Origin: Colwellia sp.
GTDB lineage: Bacteria > Pseudomonadota > Gammaproteobacteria > Enterobacterales > Alteromonadaceae
Direction of reading: 5' to 3'
NCBI GenBank assembly: GCA_013215385.1
Contig: JABSOY010000009.1
Location: forward strand, 186,001 to 250,000
Length of the DNA: 64,000 nt
Shown here: piece by piece, positions 43,707 through 52,373 of the stretch
Layout of the letters: each line of letters begins with the position of its first letter
Numbering within the stretch: the stretch's first letter is position 1
Notes under the pieces: generated by a model
What the model saw: the letters and a program-made list of their open reading frames with translations, nothing else
Told to the model about the DNA's origin: nothing
Database searches by the model: none
Translations under genes and position numbers: made by a program

Positions 43707-43783
43707 TGTACTAGTAGTGCGTATGGTACATCTTGTTTTTGCACTGTATCTTAGTTGTATTATTAGATCAAGTAGTACATCAA
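43707..43783. promoter_or_regulatory. Possible GntR-family operator repeats
   Basis: TGTAC (43707) and GTACA (43726-43730) form an inverted repeat with a 14-bp spacer, and GGTACATCTTG (43725-43735) recurs as AGTACATCAAG (43773-43783). They lie between the divergent small membrane gene and the GntR regulator, where an autoregulatory operator would be expected. Confidence 0.3.
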
Positions 43784-43842
43784 GATACTCTGATGTTATA
43801 CTGCCGCTGTGCAACAACCTTGATAAGCAAAAGAAGTAGTAA

Positions 43843-44220
43843 ATGGATATAGAAATTGACATAGATGATGACACGCCAATATTTTCTCAATTGGTCAATC
43901 AGGTCAAAGAGCGTGTTATTACCGGTGAGCTCGCAACAGGATTTTCCTTACCTTCAATAAGGCAGTTAGCAAATGAATTAGGTGTAAATCAAAACACGGT
44001 AGCCAAGGCATACAAAGTATTAGAGCGCGACGCTATTATTGTTGCCAGGGGCTATCGTGGAACTTTTATCCATGAAAATGCTAAAGAAAATTGCCAAGTA
44101 AACTTAACGGCTAAAGGGGTAACTATCTTGAGTGACTCAATTGCCAATATGCAAGCGCTTGGTTTAACCGATTCTGAGATACGAATTATTTTTTCTTCTG
44201 TGATGAAGCAAGCTAAATAG
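43843..44220 (+). CDS. GntR-family regulator, YtrA-type
   Basis: The 125-residue protein has a winged-helix DNA-binding domain of GntR type (about 10-77, with PIFSQLVNQVKERVITGEL and LPSIRQLANELGVNQNTVAK and AYKVLERDAII) and a short C-terminal helical tail (about 45 residues). That short tail marks the YtrA subfamily, which usually controls ABC transporter or membrane-protein operons. It is 5 bp ahead of the next membrane gene. Regulation probably through the repeats at 43707-43783. Confidence 0.88.
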   Translation: MDIEIDIDDDTPIFSQLVNQVKERVITGELATGFSLPSIRQLANELGVNQNTVAKAYKVLERDAIIVARGYRGTFIHENAKENCQVNLTAKGVTILSDSIANMQALGLTDSEIRIIFSSVMKQAK

Positions 44221-44225
44221 GGCTA

Positions 44226-45077
44226 ATGATGACATTACTTAATCCAGATTTAATGACTGCACTTATTTATTTGGCCGTTATAAGCCAAATTGTTACCATA
44301 TCAATTCTCTTTGCTAACAAATGGTATCAAAGCAAAGTTTTTTTACTGACAACATACCCACCGAAAGACTATCCCAATCTGTATGTTCAATCATCAACTA
44401 CTGAGCTAAATAGAATAAAAATACGAAAATTAATTGATCGCAGCATTGCCTTTATTAGCCTAAGTATTGTTGCCTTTTTTTATCTGACTAAAACTAATTT
44501 GGAGATCGTTTCATCTTCAATATTAGTTATTGCTGCCATACAATTATTGCCTTGGTTTTTAAGCAGTTATTGGCTTAAAGAAAATAACTTATTAATGGCT
44601 AAAAACTTTCCATCAACAAAAAGAAAAAGCAGCTTTACTAATCGCAAACTTATCGACTTTGTTTCACCACTTAAATTAATAGTGGCGGTATTAAGCTATG
44701 CGCTAACCTTATTTTTTGCCCTCACCATTTATGTTGAGCAATTATGGTTTGAGCACTCAAGCAAAGCGTTGCTGCTATTATTAATAAACACTACTATGGT
44801 GATTTATTTAGCTTGGTTATTGTTTATTAGCTTATATGGTAAGAAAAAAGACCACTTCATTAGCAGTGAAGATCGTTTAAAGCTTATCGCAGTAAAATGT
44901 AAAGCGCTTAGTTCTTTTCTTATTATGTATAGTACTTTTATTGTCGGTATTTGTTTAATAAAAACATTTGATATAAATCAGCTTTATATTCCTGCAATGT
45001 CTAGCTTATTTATCCAACTGATCTTTATTTTAGCTTTTACCAAAAGCACAGATAAAAACTATGATGTTTATAAATAG
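44226..45077 (+). CDS. Multi-pass membrane protein of a GntR operon, unknown
   Basis: The 283-residue protein has about six to eight membrane helices in pairs. No transporter signature is visible. It follows the YtrA-type regulator by 5 bp and is certainly co-transcribed. It may be a membrane partner that the regulator controls. I do not recognise a family. Confidence 0.7.
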   Translation: MMTLLNPDLMTALIYLAVISQIVTISILFANKWYQSKVFLLTTYPPKDYPNLYVQSSTTELNRIKIRKLIDRSIAFISLSIVAFFYLTKTNLEIVSSSILVIAAIQLLPWFLSSYWLKENNLLMAKNFPSTKRKSSFTNRKLIDFVSPLKLIVAVLSYALTLFFALTIYVEQLWFEHSSKALLLLLINTTMVIYLAWLLFISLYGKKKDHFISSEDRLKLIAVKCKALSSFLIMYSTFIVGICLIKTFDINQLYIPAMSSLFIQLIFILAFTKSTDKNYDVYK

Positions 45078-45268
45078 CAAGATAGATTTTTGGCACCCGC
45101 ACTAGTTAAAGATATTTATCATAAAATATGAACAAGTAATCGATATTAAATTTTTTGAGACCTTCTATAAAAAGCCTATTATTTAATCCGTTTTAGATAG
45201 CGTTACCTGTACATTAATTGTACGATGTTCGTATTGTTCGAAAAATTTATGTGCTAAATTATTTATAA

Positions 45269-46357
45269 ATGTCTTACTCCGTGTCAATAGGATTATATTC
45301 TTTGCAAGAACAACCTCATGTAAATAACCTCGAAAATGAAGACCCCCAACAACCGCATGTTGCTGCTTTATTTTCATTGGTCGGTATGTCAATGACTGCC
45401 ATCATGGGGTTTATTGGGCTGTTCAACAGGAACTTCATTTTAGCGAGCGCTTTATTCACCGCCTCTTTTATCTATTTCCTTGGTTATTATGCTTTTAAAA
45501 AATTCAAAAACGTAAAATTGAGTTCAGCGATTGTGCTCTATTCACTCTATTTATTAATGTTCTACCTTATTTTCACTGGTGGTGTTGAAAATACCGGGCC
45601 TTTATGGATATTTGTTGTTGCGCCTGTTTCAGTGTTTATTCATGGCTTGAAGCGCGGCTTGATAGATATTGTATTATTCTTTGCAATCATTAGCGCCATA
45701 ATGTTTATACCCACCGATATAGTTACGCATGCGACGTACAGCCTTGAGTTTAAATTACGTTTATTAGCTTCTTTTCTAACGGTGACATTTTTATCAGCCT
45801 TATATGAATACTCAAGAGAACAATCTTATAAACACACCTTAGAATTAAGTAAAAAATATCAGCAACTCGCTCATTTTGATCCCCTAACTCAGTTATCTAA
45901 TCGCCGTGATGCGCTCCATATTTTACAACGAGAACAAGCGAGAATAGTACGTAACAAAGAGCCATTATCGATAATTTTATGCGATGTTGATCACTTTAAA
46001 AAAATTAATGACCACTATGGACACAATGCTGGCGATGCTGTTTTAATAGATTTGGCAAAAATATTTACCAACAATATCAGAGAACAAGATTGTATAGCTC
46101 GCTGGGGCGGAGAAGAATTCTTATTTATTTTACCGCAGACACATGCTAAAAATGCTAATGACTTTGCAGTAAAAATCAAAGAAATAATTCAAAATCATTT
46201 AGTTAATTATGAAGATGAAAAGATAAAGGTTACCGTTAGTATGGGCATTGAACAATTCAATGGTAATCACAGTATTGATGAGATAATAAAAATGGCAGAC
46301 AAGTATTTGTATCAAGCAAAAAATGCCGGAAGAAACCAGGTGTTTCCAAAGATTTAA
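45269..46357 (+). CDS. Diguanylate cyclase with six-helix N-terminal sensor
   Basis: The 362-residue protein has about six membrane helices (38-180; MASE-like) and a GGDEF domain (about 200-360) with active-site GGEEF (280-284). The I-site RxxD (REQD, 271-274) lies five residues upstream, so c-di-GMP product feedback is likely. D in CDVDHFKKIND (239) is a metal ligand. It converts GTP to c-di-GMP. The ATG at 45269 has no good ribosome binding site; a later start would cut the N-terminal tail. A terminator follows. Confidence 0.9.
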   Translation: MSYSVSIGLYSLQEQPHVNNLENEDPQQPHVAALFSLVGMSMTAIMGFIGLFNRNFILASALFTASFIYFLGYYAFKKFKNVKLSSAIVLYSLYLLMFYLIFTGGVENTGPLWIFVVAPVSVFIHGLKRGLIDIVLFFAIISAIMFIPTDIVTHATYSLEFKLRLLASFLTVTFLSALYEYSREQSYKHTLELSKKYQQLAHFDPLTQLSNRRDALHILQREQARIVRNKEPLSIILCDVDHFKKINDHYGHNAGDAVLIDLAKIFTNNIREQDCIARWGGEEFLFILPQTHAKNANDFAVKIKEIIQNHLVNYEDEKIKVTVSMGIEQFNGNHSIDEIIKMADKYLYQAKNAGRNQVFPKI

Positions 46358-46392
46358 TAGCACTACTTGTTAGAAATACGACTTTAAATAAC

Positions 46393-46422
46393 AAAAAAAG
46401 AGCTTTGATAGAGCTCTTTTTT
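46393..46422 (+). terminator. Rho-independent terminator
   Basis: A hairpin with the arms AAAAGAGCT and AGCTCTTTT around TTGATAG and followed by T residues lies 36 bp after the diguanylate cyclase stop. The A-rich left arm makes it work for both strands, so it may also end the minus-strand DUF4097 transcript. Confidence 0.8.
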
Positions 46423-46468
46423 ACTATATAAAACTGCCTACAACTAAGTATTACACAAAGCCATTTAG

Positions 46469-47251
46469 CTATATTTCTTTGATACGTACACTACCACCAC
46501 TGGTTTTAAGGACGAGTTTTGGGCCGCCACCATTGATAGTACCTTTAATAGATCTTTTAGTGACTTTGCCATTAACGGCAAATTCACTTGACGCGCTACC
46601 ACCACTGGTTTTTGCAGATAGATTTACCGCGACATCTTTAGCTAAATAAGCCGTAATCGAGCCGCCTGAGGTTTTCAATTTACTATCTTTAGTCGGATTC
46701 GTTGGTAATTTAAGTTTAATACTGCCACCACTGGTTTTTGCATCAATTTTTCCGATGATATTATCGAGATTTAAACTGCCACCTGAGGTTTTAATATCAA
46801 CGTCCCCTTGCACATTCTCTAATGAAATTGAGCCGCCTGATGTATAAGCATCGACTTCACCTTGCAAATTTTCTATTTCAATAGAGCCACCGCTAGTATC
46901 TAGGTCGACATTATAGGATTGCGGTAAGGTAACTTTATAACTGACTCTTATTTGATTATTACCGAAACCAAAAACGCTACGATCAAAATCGCCTTTAATA
47001 CTGACATCGTCACCATTACTTTCAAAGCTAACCTTCATATCATCTTCATTTTTTCCGGATATTGTTACTTCAACCAAGACCGTTTCTTGCGCGTGTGTTT
47101 CAATATCAATAGCACCAACATCGGTAGCTATTTTCAATAAGCCGCCACTAGCAACAGCAAACTCTTTATTAATTGTTTCTGCTTGTAAGCCACCAGCCAT
47201 TAATAACAATGCTATAGGGGCGTATTTAAAAGTATTTTTTGCGCTGAACAT
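46469..47251 (-). CDS. DUF4097 exported beta-helix-like repeat protein
   Basis: The ATG at 47251, 9 bp after GGAG, gives 260 residues (MFSAKNTF); a longer frame to 47290 is less likely. After a signal peptide (ends LQAET) come about seven repeats of a TSGGS turn between short beta strands (DLDTSGGSIEIENLQG, DAYTSGGSISLENVQG and so on), the DUF4097 pattern. The function is unknown; such proteins form a surface or periplasmic beta-solenoid. Confidence 0.85.
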   Translation of the reverse strand: MFSAKNTFKYAPIALLLMAGGLQAETINKEFAVASGGLLKIATDVGAIDIETHAQETVLVEVTISGKNEDDMKVSFESNGDDVSIKGDFDRSVFGFGNNQIRVSYKVTLPQSYNVDLDTSGGSIEIENLQGEVDAYTSGGSISLENVQGDVDIKTSGGSLNLDNIIGKIDAKTSGGSIKLKLPTNPTKDSKLKTSGGSITAYLAKDVAVNLSAKTSGGSASSEFAVNGKVTKRSIKGTINGGGPKLVLKTSGGSVRIKEI

Positions 47252-47377
47252 AGAATATCTCCATATATTTTTATTAGAATTTTTGGTCATTGTTAAGTGA
47301 GATACGATAAATAAAGAAAAGGTTTAAATATAATTTAAATTATTTATAACCTTAAGGTTATTCGTCTACATAAAAAC

Positions 47378-47470
47378 TTATTCATAGCTAAGTGCTTTTA
47401 TTGTATTTTTTCTCGCCACTTTAGCTGCGTTACTAGCGACTGTGCTCCAAGCAATAATCATCTTTAAAAT
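47378..47470 (-). pseudogene. C-terminal remnant of an FtsX/MacB-type ABC permease
   Basis: Minus-strand translation gives KMIIAWSTVASNAAKVAR and then KNTIKALSYE followed by a stop. This resembles the final helix and the Asn-Pro-x-x-Ala-Leu-x-Tyr-Glu end of MacB-type permeases. No upstream part of such a gene remains in the 110 bp before the EAL-HDOD promoter. The 47252-47575 gap holds only this and promoter sequence. Confidence 0.6.
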
Positions 47471-47575
47471 ATAGTTTTTTGAGCTAGATGAATTTTTTGT
47501 TATTTACATAGAATGATGACTATACTAAATAGTATGTTTATTGATCATAACAAATAGCGTGTGGGAAATTTATTC

Positions 47576-48805
47576 ATGGAAGATGTTAATAATAAGTTCG
47601 TTGCTCGCCAAGCTATTTTTGATCACAATAAAAATACTTATGCTTACGAGCTTTTATATCGTGATAGTTTTGATAATTTCTATAACTGCTCAAACGAAGA
47701 ACAGGCCACTTCCCAAATTATTTATCAACAACACATTTTCGGTGACCTAGACAATCTCTGTTCAAAAAAGGTCGCCTTTATTAATTTTGATGAAAAATCA
47801 ATATTAGCAAACCTGCCATTATTATTTGATAAAAATTCAATCGTGGTTGAGTTATTGGCCGCCATTAATATTACGTCGGATATCATCGAAGCTGTGTCAG
47901 TTTTATACAAGAAAGGTTACACATTAGCGTTAGACGCTTATGACTTTTCGTCGAAATGGGAGTTGCTTTTTCCATATATTTCAATCATTAAGGTTGATAG
48001 AGAAAATATTTCATTTAAGAAAATATCTACTTTAACGAATAGCCAATTTGTTTTAGATAGTGGCATCAAAATAGTGGTTGAAAGAATTGAAACTTATGAA
48101 CAGTTTGAAATACTAAGCGAAATAGGCGTTGATTATTTTCAAGGTTATTTTTTTCATAAACCAGAAATAAATTCAGGTCACTTTATTAAGCCAATTAAAT
48201 TAAATTTATTACAATTATTTGCTGAATCTGTCAGACCTTGCATGGATTTTAAGCTGATGGCAAAAATAATATCTCAAGATGTAAGCCTAATAAATGGCGT
48301 ATTAAAATTAGTAAATTTGGAAACAGAACAAAATCGGGTCGCAGTGACTTCGATTAAACAAGCTGTTATTTTCTTGGGATCTAAAAAAATCAAACAATTC
48401 ATTGCTATCATAGCTATGTCAAATATCTCGTCTGATTGCACCAATGAACTTCTGACAGAGTCATTAGTGCGCGGTAAAATGATGGAATACATAGCCCTTT
48501 CTGCTGCTTTTTCCAAAATAAAAGACTTTGCCTTTATTACGGGTATTTTGAGCCACATAGGCGCGATTATGAATTGCCCTACTGAAAAAATAATTTCTGA
48601 CTTACCTTTAGCAGAAGAGATTAAAACGGCTTTGATTGAGAAAACAGGGCTATTATTTGAAGCGCTCGAAATAGCAAAGTATTTTGAATCGCCATATACA
48701 CAAAATGATATTTTTCCGATCATGACTAAATACCAAGTCTCAGAAGATATATTACTCGACAATTATAATGATGCACTAAAATGGTATGTAACAACTTGCC
48801 GATAA
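47576..48805 (+). CDS. EAL-HDOD (YuxH-type) signalling protein
   Basis: From the ATG at 47576 the product has 409 residues; a GTG at 47561 would add five. The N-terminal half is a degenerate EAL domain (about 10-195) in which the catalytic motif reads VVELLAAIN instead of EAL and later metal ligands are missing, so phosphodiesterase activity is unlikely. The C-terminal half is an HDOD domain (about 205-400, with ISQDVSLINGVLKLVN). Such proteins act as regulators in c-di-GMP or two-component signalling. A receiver gene follows after 83 bp. Confidence 0.88.
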   Translation: MEDVNNKFVARQAIFDHNKNTYAYELLYRDSFDNFYNCSNEEQATSQIIYQQHIFGDLDNLCSKKVAFINFDEKSILANLPLLFDKNSIVVELLAAINITSDIIEAVSVLYKKGYTLALDAYDFSSKWELLFPYISIIKVDRENISFKKISTLTNSQFVLDSGIKIVVERIETYEQFEILSEIGVDYFQGYFFHKPEINSGHFIKPIKLNLLQLFAESVRPCMDFKLMAKIISQDVSLINGVLKLVNLETEQNRVAVTSIKQAVIFLGSKKIKQFIAIIAMSNISSDCTNELLTESLVRGKMMEYIALSAAFSKIKDFAFITGILSHIGAIMNCPTEKIISDLPLAEEIKTALIEKTGLLFEALEIAKYFESPYTQNDIFPIMTKYQVSEDILLDNYNDALKWYVTTCR

Positions 48806-48888
48806 CTATTAGATATACTTATGAGGTAATTAGCCTGATAAAAAATAAAAAAAAGATTTTAAGGACATAAGGAAATAAGGAAATAAAA

Positions 48889-49260
48889 ATGCTTAATATT
48901 ATGGTTATAGATGACTCTAAAGTAATGAACGATATTACCGAAGAAATATTGTCAAAAGAAGTGAAAGCTCAACTTAATATTGGAAAATTTAACTCCGCTG
49001 AAGATGCGAAATATCAATTCACCTCGTTTGAACCAGACTTAGTTATTACCGATATAGAAATGCCTGAAACCGACGGTTACGCACTTATTGAATTTATCAA
49101 AAAAATAAGTGATGTTCCTATCATAGCGATATCTGGTAGCACGGTTAATGACACCGAGACCATTCTACATGTGGCCAAATTAGTCGGTGCTAACTTTACT
49201 TTAGCGAAAAACGATATCCACAAAAAACTACCAGATCTGGTGATGTCTATTCTTTGCTAA
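48889..49260 (+). CDS. Stand-alone CheY-like response regulator receiver
   Basis: The 123-residue protein is a single receiver domain: acidic pocket D8 and D9, phosphoacceptor D55 in VITDIEMPETDG, Thr/Ser in ISGSTV and Lys in LAKND. No output domain is present. It follows the EAL-HDOD gene and probably signals with it by protein-protein contact. Ribosome binding site is weak but the start is clear. Confidence 0.88.
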   Translation: MLNIMVIDDSKVMNDITEEILSKEVKAQLNIGKFNSAEDAKYQFTSFEPDLVITDIEMPETDGYALIEFIKKISDVPIIAISGSTVNDTETILHVAKLVGANFTLAKNDIHKKLPDLVMSILC

Positions 49261-49372
49261 TAGCAACATATCTACACAGTCGCTTTAGATATGTTTTGGC
49301 CATGATAAAACACCTTACTTTACTTTAAAAATAGCCACTTAAGTTATAAGCAGAAGAAAAGCTGGGCAGAAT

Positions 49373-49886
49373 TCACTCTCTAGGTCCTTCAATGCTTCGC
49401 TGAAAAAGATGCTGTTTACTAGTCGGTTTTGCACAGTAAAGTTTAGCGGGTCGATTGCTTCCCACTCTCATTGCTCCTGTTTCAGCGATAATGTCGGCAG
49501 CCAACAAACGCCTTCGAAATGACTTTTTTTCGATAACATAACCTAAGATAAGCTCGAAGGTTTTCTGTAATGCTGACAAAGTAAATATTTCAGGTAATAA
49601 GTTAATCGGCAAAGAGCGGTATTGCACTTTACTTTTAAGTCTTTGGTAGCTTTCGTCCAAAATAGCATGATGGTCAAGGCAAGCTGATAATTATTTTGAA
49701 TTTCTTCAATAGATAACCAAACCACTTCTTCACTACTTTCATCAGACGTTAAGTTGATATTCTTGTTTGAAATGAGTGCCATATAAGTAATAGTTAGTTA
49801 CTGACCAACCGCTAGGATCACGACTTGCACTGCCATAAGTAGCGAATGTTTCTACTAAATTTAAGCGAACAGTAATGGTTACCCCT
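49373..49886 (-). pseudogene. NrtR-like Nudix transcriptional regulator, frameshifted and N-terminally truncated
   Basis: Minus-strand frames in three reading frames together encode the C-terminal two thirds of a Nudix-type regulator. LVETFATYGSASRDPSGWSV (about 49800-49850) is the substrate loop, EEVVWLSIEEIQNNY follows in a second frame, and LPINLLPEIFTLSALQ with KKSFRRRLLAADIIAETG, the winged helix of the NrtR family, follows in a third. Shifts lie near 49778 and 49672. The Nudix box and start are absent upstream, so the gene is broken. NrtR proteins repress NAD or pentose genes. Confidence 0.75.
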
Positions 49887-49920
49887 TTTTATAAAACGAT
49901 AATGAGTTATGGAAAATAAA

Positions 49921-50888
49921 ATGAAAGCTGTCGTATACAACGAATACGGTTTATCTGAGGTACTAACACTTAAAGATGTTAATCAGCGATACCTAAAGAG
50001 AATGAGGTATTAATAAAAGTACACGCCGTTTCCATTAATGATTGGGATTGGGGCTTACTCAGAGGCAAGCCTTTCGTTAATCGCATGATGGCAGGTATTA
50101 TCAAACCCAGTAACAATAAAATTTTAGGCTCTGATATCGCCGGCATAATTGTTGCCATCGGCAAAAACGTTTCACTCTTTAAACCGGGCGATAAAGTTTT
50201 TGGTGATCTATCGGCGGCTGGTTTTGGTGGTTTTGCTGAGTATGTTTGCGCCCCATGCCAAGCGTTAACTTTGAAGCCTGCAGGTATATCGTTCGAACAA
50301 GCAGCGGCCATTCCACAAGCAGCCGTATTGGCTTTACAAGCAGTGCAAGATAAGCGGCCGCAACAAACAGCGCTCCAAGTCCTAATCAATGGTGCTGGAG
50401 GTGGTTCAGGTAGCTTTGCGATACAAATAGCGAAATCCTTTGGTGATGAAGTTACCGCGGTCGACTGTGCCAGTAAGCTTGAATTAATGAAAAGTTTAGG
50501 CGCGGATCACCTGATTGATTATCGAACAATAGACTTTACTCGAAATGGTAAAACCTACGATTTGATCATTGATATGATGGGTTATCATTCTATTTTCGAT
50601 TATAGACGTTCATTAAAGAAAAAGGGCCGGTATGTCATGGTAGGTGGGGGGTCTTCACTTATTGTTCAAAGCTTGTTTATCGGTAGTCTAATTTCACTAT
50701 TTACCGCTAAAAAATTAGCAATATTGCCACACGAACCAAATAAGAATATGGCTGATTTACTGGCCCTTTTTAAAGCAGGGAAAATGAAAGTTACTATTGA
50801 TAAATGCTTTCCATTAACTGAGCTGCAGCAGGCAATGAAATATTTTGGTGACAGAAAAAGTAGAGGAAAAGTTGTCATCACCATATAA
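49921..50888 (+). pseudogene. Zinc-type NAD(P)-dependent quinone/alcohol oxidoreductase, single frameshift
   Basis: The ATG at 49921 starts MKAVVYNEYGLSEVLTLKDV, the normal start of MDR-family quinone oxidoreductases. The frame stops after a few more codons, while the adjacent frame continues PKENEVLIKVHAVSIN... to 50888, with FAEYVCAPCQAL, the NADPH motif GAGGGSGSFAIQIAKSFG and the usual C-terminus GKVVITI. A one-base shift therefore lies at about 49981-49992. The later frame alone begins at an internal start and would lack the N-terminal domain. A sequencing error is the alternative. Confidence 0.82.
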
Positions 50889-51023
50889 GGATGAAAAATA
50901 TATTTTAGTCATCACCATAGAGAGTTTTGCATATATTTTTTAATTACATAGGAAGAAGTCTTCAACGACTTGTGTCGTTGTTTGATAGTCATTAAATAAC
51001 GAAAAGACCTGAGCTGTGTAGAC

Positions 51024-51051
51024 GAGGGAGATAAATGATTTTATCTCCCTC
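51024..51051 (+). terminator. Rho-independent terminator
   Basis: GAGGGAGATAAA (51024-51035) and TTTATCTCCCTC (51040-51051) form a perfect 12-bp stem around TGAT, then TTTC. It lies between the plus-strand oxidoreductase pseudogene and the minus-strand sigma operon and may serve both. Confidence 0.75.
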
Positions 51052-51083
51052 TTTCATCATTAAATAAAACTTATTTTTATACC

Positions 51084-51419
51084 TTAAATCAAATCCGAAT
51101 TTTCGAATGACCAAATCAAAGCAAAGCTCAGTAAAATAACAAATATACCGATGTATTCCATTTGCATAAAAGGTAAAAATTGCTGAGCACTGACTAACCT
51201 TGATGTCGAATTTCCGGCAATTATCATCATTAAATCAGGAATAAATAAAAAGCTAAATAATGTAATCATAACAAGCAATACGGCGTAGAAAATTCTTTTG
51301 CTTTTAGTTTCATGCCAGGCTATTTTTTTAACAACAGAAAAAGAAAAATCATCATCGTTAATGTATTCATCTGATAACTGCTCTTTTAGCCAGTCGTCGT
51401 TATGAAAGTCATTTTTCAT
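51084..51419 (-). CDS. Probable anti-sigma factor-like membrane protein
   Basis: The 111-residue protein has a soluble N-terminal 35 residues and two membrane helices (about 41-63 and 87-106). It overlaps the ECF sigma gene by 11 bp and comes right after it, which is the usual arrangement for an anti-sigma factor. No zinc-binding HxxxCxxC motif is present, so it is not a standard ZAS protein. It is named by position and topology only. Confidence 0.6.
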   Translation of the reverse strand: MKNDFHNDDWLKEQLSDEYINDDDFSFSVVKKIAWHETKSKRIFYAVLLVMITLFSFLFIPDLMMIIAGNSTSRLVSAQQFLPFMQMEYIGIFVILLSFALIWSFENSDLI

Positions 51420-51948
51420 CTGTTTTCTCGCTATTATTAATTTCAGTAAAAGATTTTAATTTCAATCGGCTACGCCTAATTTTTGTCTTAACTGTTCCTA
51501 ATGGTATTTGCATAACAAGCGCTATTTCTTGATGCGTTAAATCATGGCTAAAGTGTAACAAAAAAATTGCCCGCTCGTCGGCTTTAAGGTATTTCAATAA
51601 ATTTTTTACCGTTTTTTCAGCGACAAGTCGACGTTCAAATTGTCCGTCATCGGCTTTATCTTCAACCTCAACGTTAGTCTGTTCAGTTTTCTTTCGAGTA
51701 CTGCTGACAAACTGCTGATAAGCAATTTTAAACAACCAAGATAAAAACTTAGCTTCACCACGATAGGTCTTTATATGCACAAACGCTTTTAAAAAGGTTT
51801 CTTGCGCCAACTCATCAGCAATGCCTTGGTTTTGCAGCGTCAACCGCCTTAAAAACTGGCGAATAGGCGATTGATTTTGTCGCATAAGTTGTTCAAAAGC
51901 ATGATGATCATTATCTCGCTGAACACGCTCAACAAGTTTCGATTCCAT
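51409..51948 (-). CDS. ECF-type RNA polymerase sigma factor (RpoE-like)
   Basis: The 179-residue protein has a sigma-70 region 2 (about 8-80, with IADELAQETFLKAFVHI and FLSWLFKIAYQQFVSS) and region 4 (about 115-165, with LTHQEIALVMQIPLGTVKTKIRRSR, a helix-turn-helix). There is no region 1.1 or 3, so it is extracytoplasmic-function type. It lies 3 bp after the small membrane gene and overlaps the presumed anti-sigma gene by 11 bp. Confidence 0.93.
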   Translation of the reverse strand: MESKLVERVQRDNDHHAFEQLMRQNQSPIRQFLRRLTLQNQGIADELAQETFLKAFVHIKTYRGEAKFLSWLFKIAYQQFVSSTRKKTEQTNVEVEDKADDGQFERRLVAEKTVKNLLKYLKADERAIFLLHFSHDLTHQEIALVMQIPLGTVKTKIRRSRLKLKSFTEINNSEKTDEK

Positions 51949-51951
51949 TAG

Positions 51952-52314
51952 TTATATTTTTGCTGAATTGAGTCGAGAAAATACGATATACACAATTCCG
52001 AGAATGATAGGTAATATGCCAAAGACCCAAGCAAAACCGCCCATCATTTTAAAAATCAACGTCAATACCGTTCCGGTAACAAACAGTAAAACGCCTTTTC
52101 TAAAATCATTTTGTGGTAGCTTTTTTGCTTTTAAGCCTAATGACTCAAGTAATTCTGGCGTGATATCTTTGCCTGTTTCTACGAGTGACTGAATAGTTCT
52201 TTGCTTCGCTATTTTAGAGCGATTAATAAAAAACAAAACAGCGATAATAATAAGCGTTATACATACGCCGGCAGTAAGCTGCATAATAAAATCATAATAA
52301 GCTAAATCGGTCAT
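51952..52314 (-). CDS. Small membrane protein of the sigma operon (DUF6249-like)
   Basis: The 120-residue protein has an N-terminal helix (about 10-28), a short cytoplasmic segment with TIQSLVETGKDITPELLESLG, and two further helices (71-87 and 92-110). The TP-E-L-L-ES pattern with a two-helix end is a feature I associate with small inner-membrane proteins found next to ECF sigma factors. Name uncertain. It lies 59 bp before the serine hydrolase stop on the same strand. Confidence 0.65.
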   Translation of the reverse strand: MTDLAYYDFIMQLTAGVCITLIIIAVLFFINRSKIAKQRTIQSLVETGKDITPELLESLGLKAKKLPQNDFRKGVLLFVTGTVLTLIFKMMGGFAWVFGILPIILGIVYIVFSRLNSAKI

Positions 52315-52373
52315 TTTATTTCCTTAATTGATATGAAGTTTTCTATGAAAGAAGGGCAATCCTTCTTTATCAT

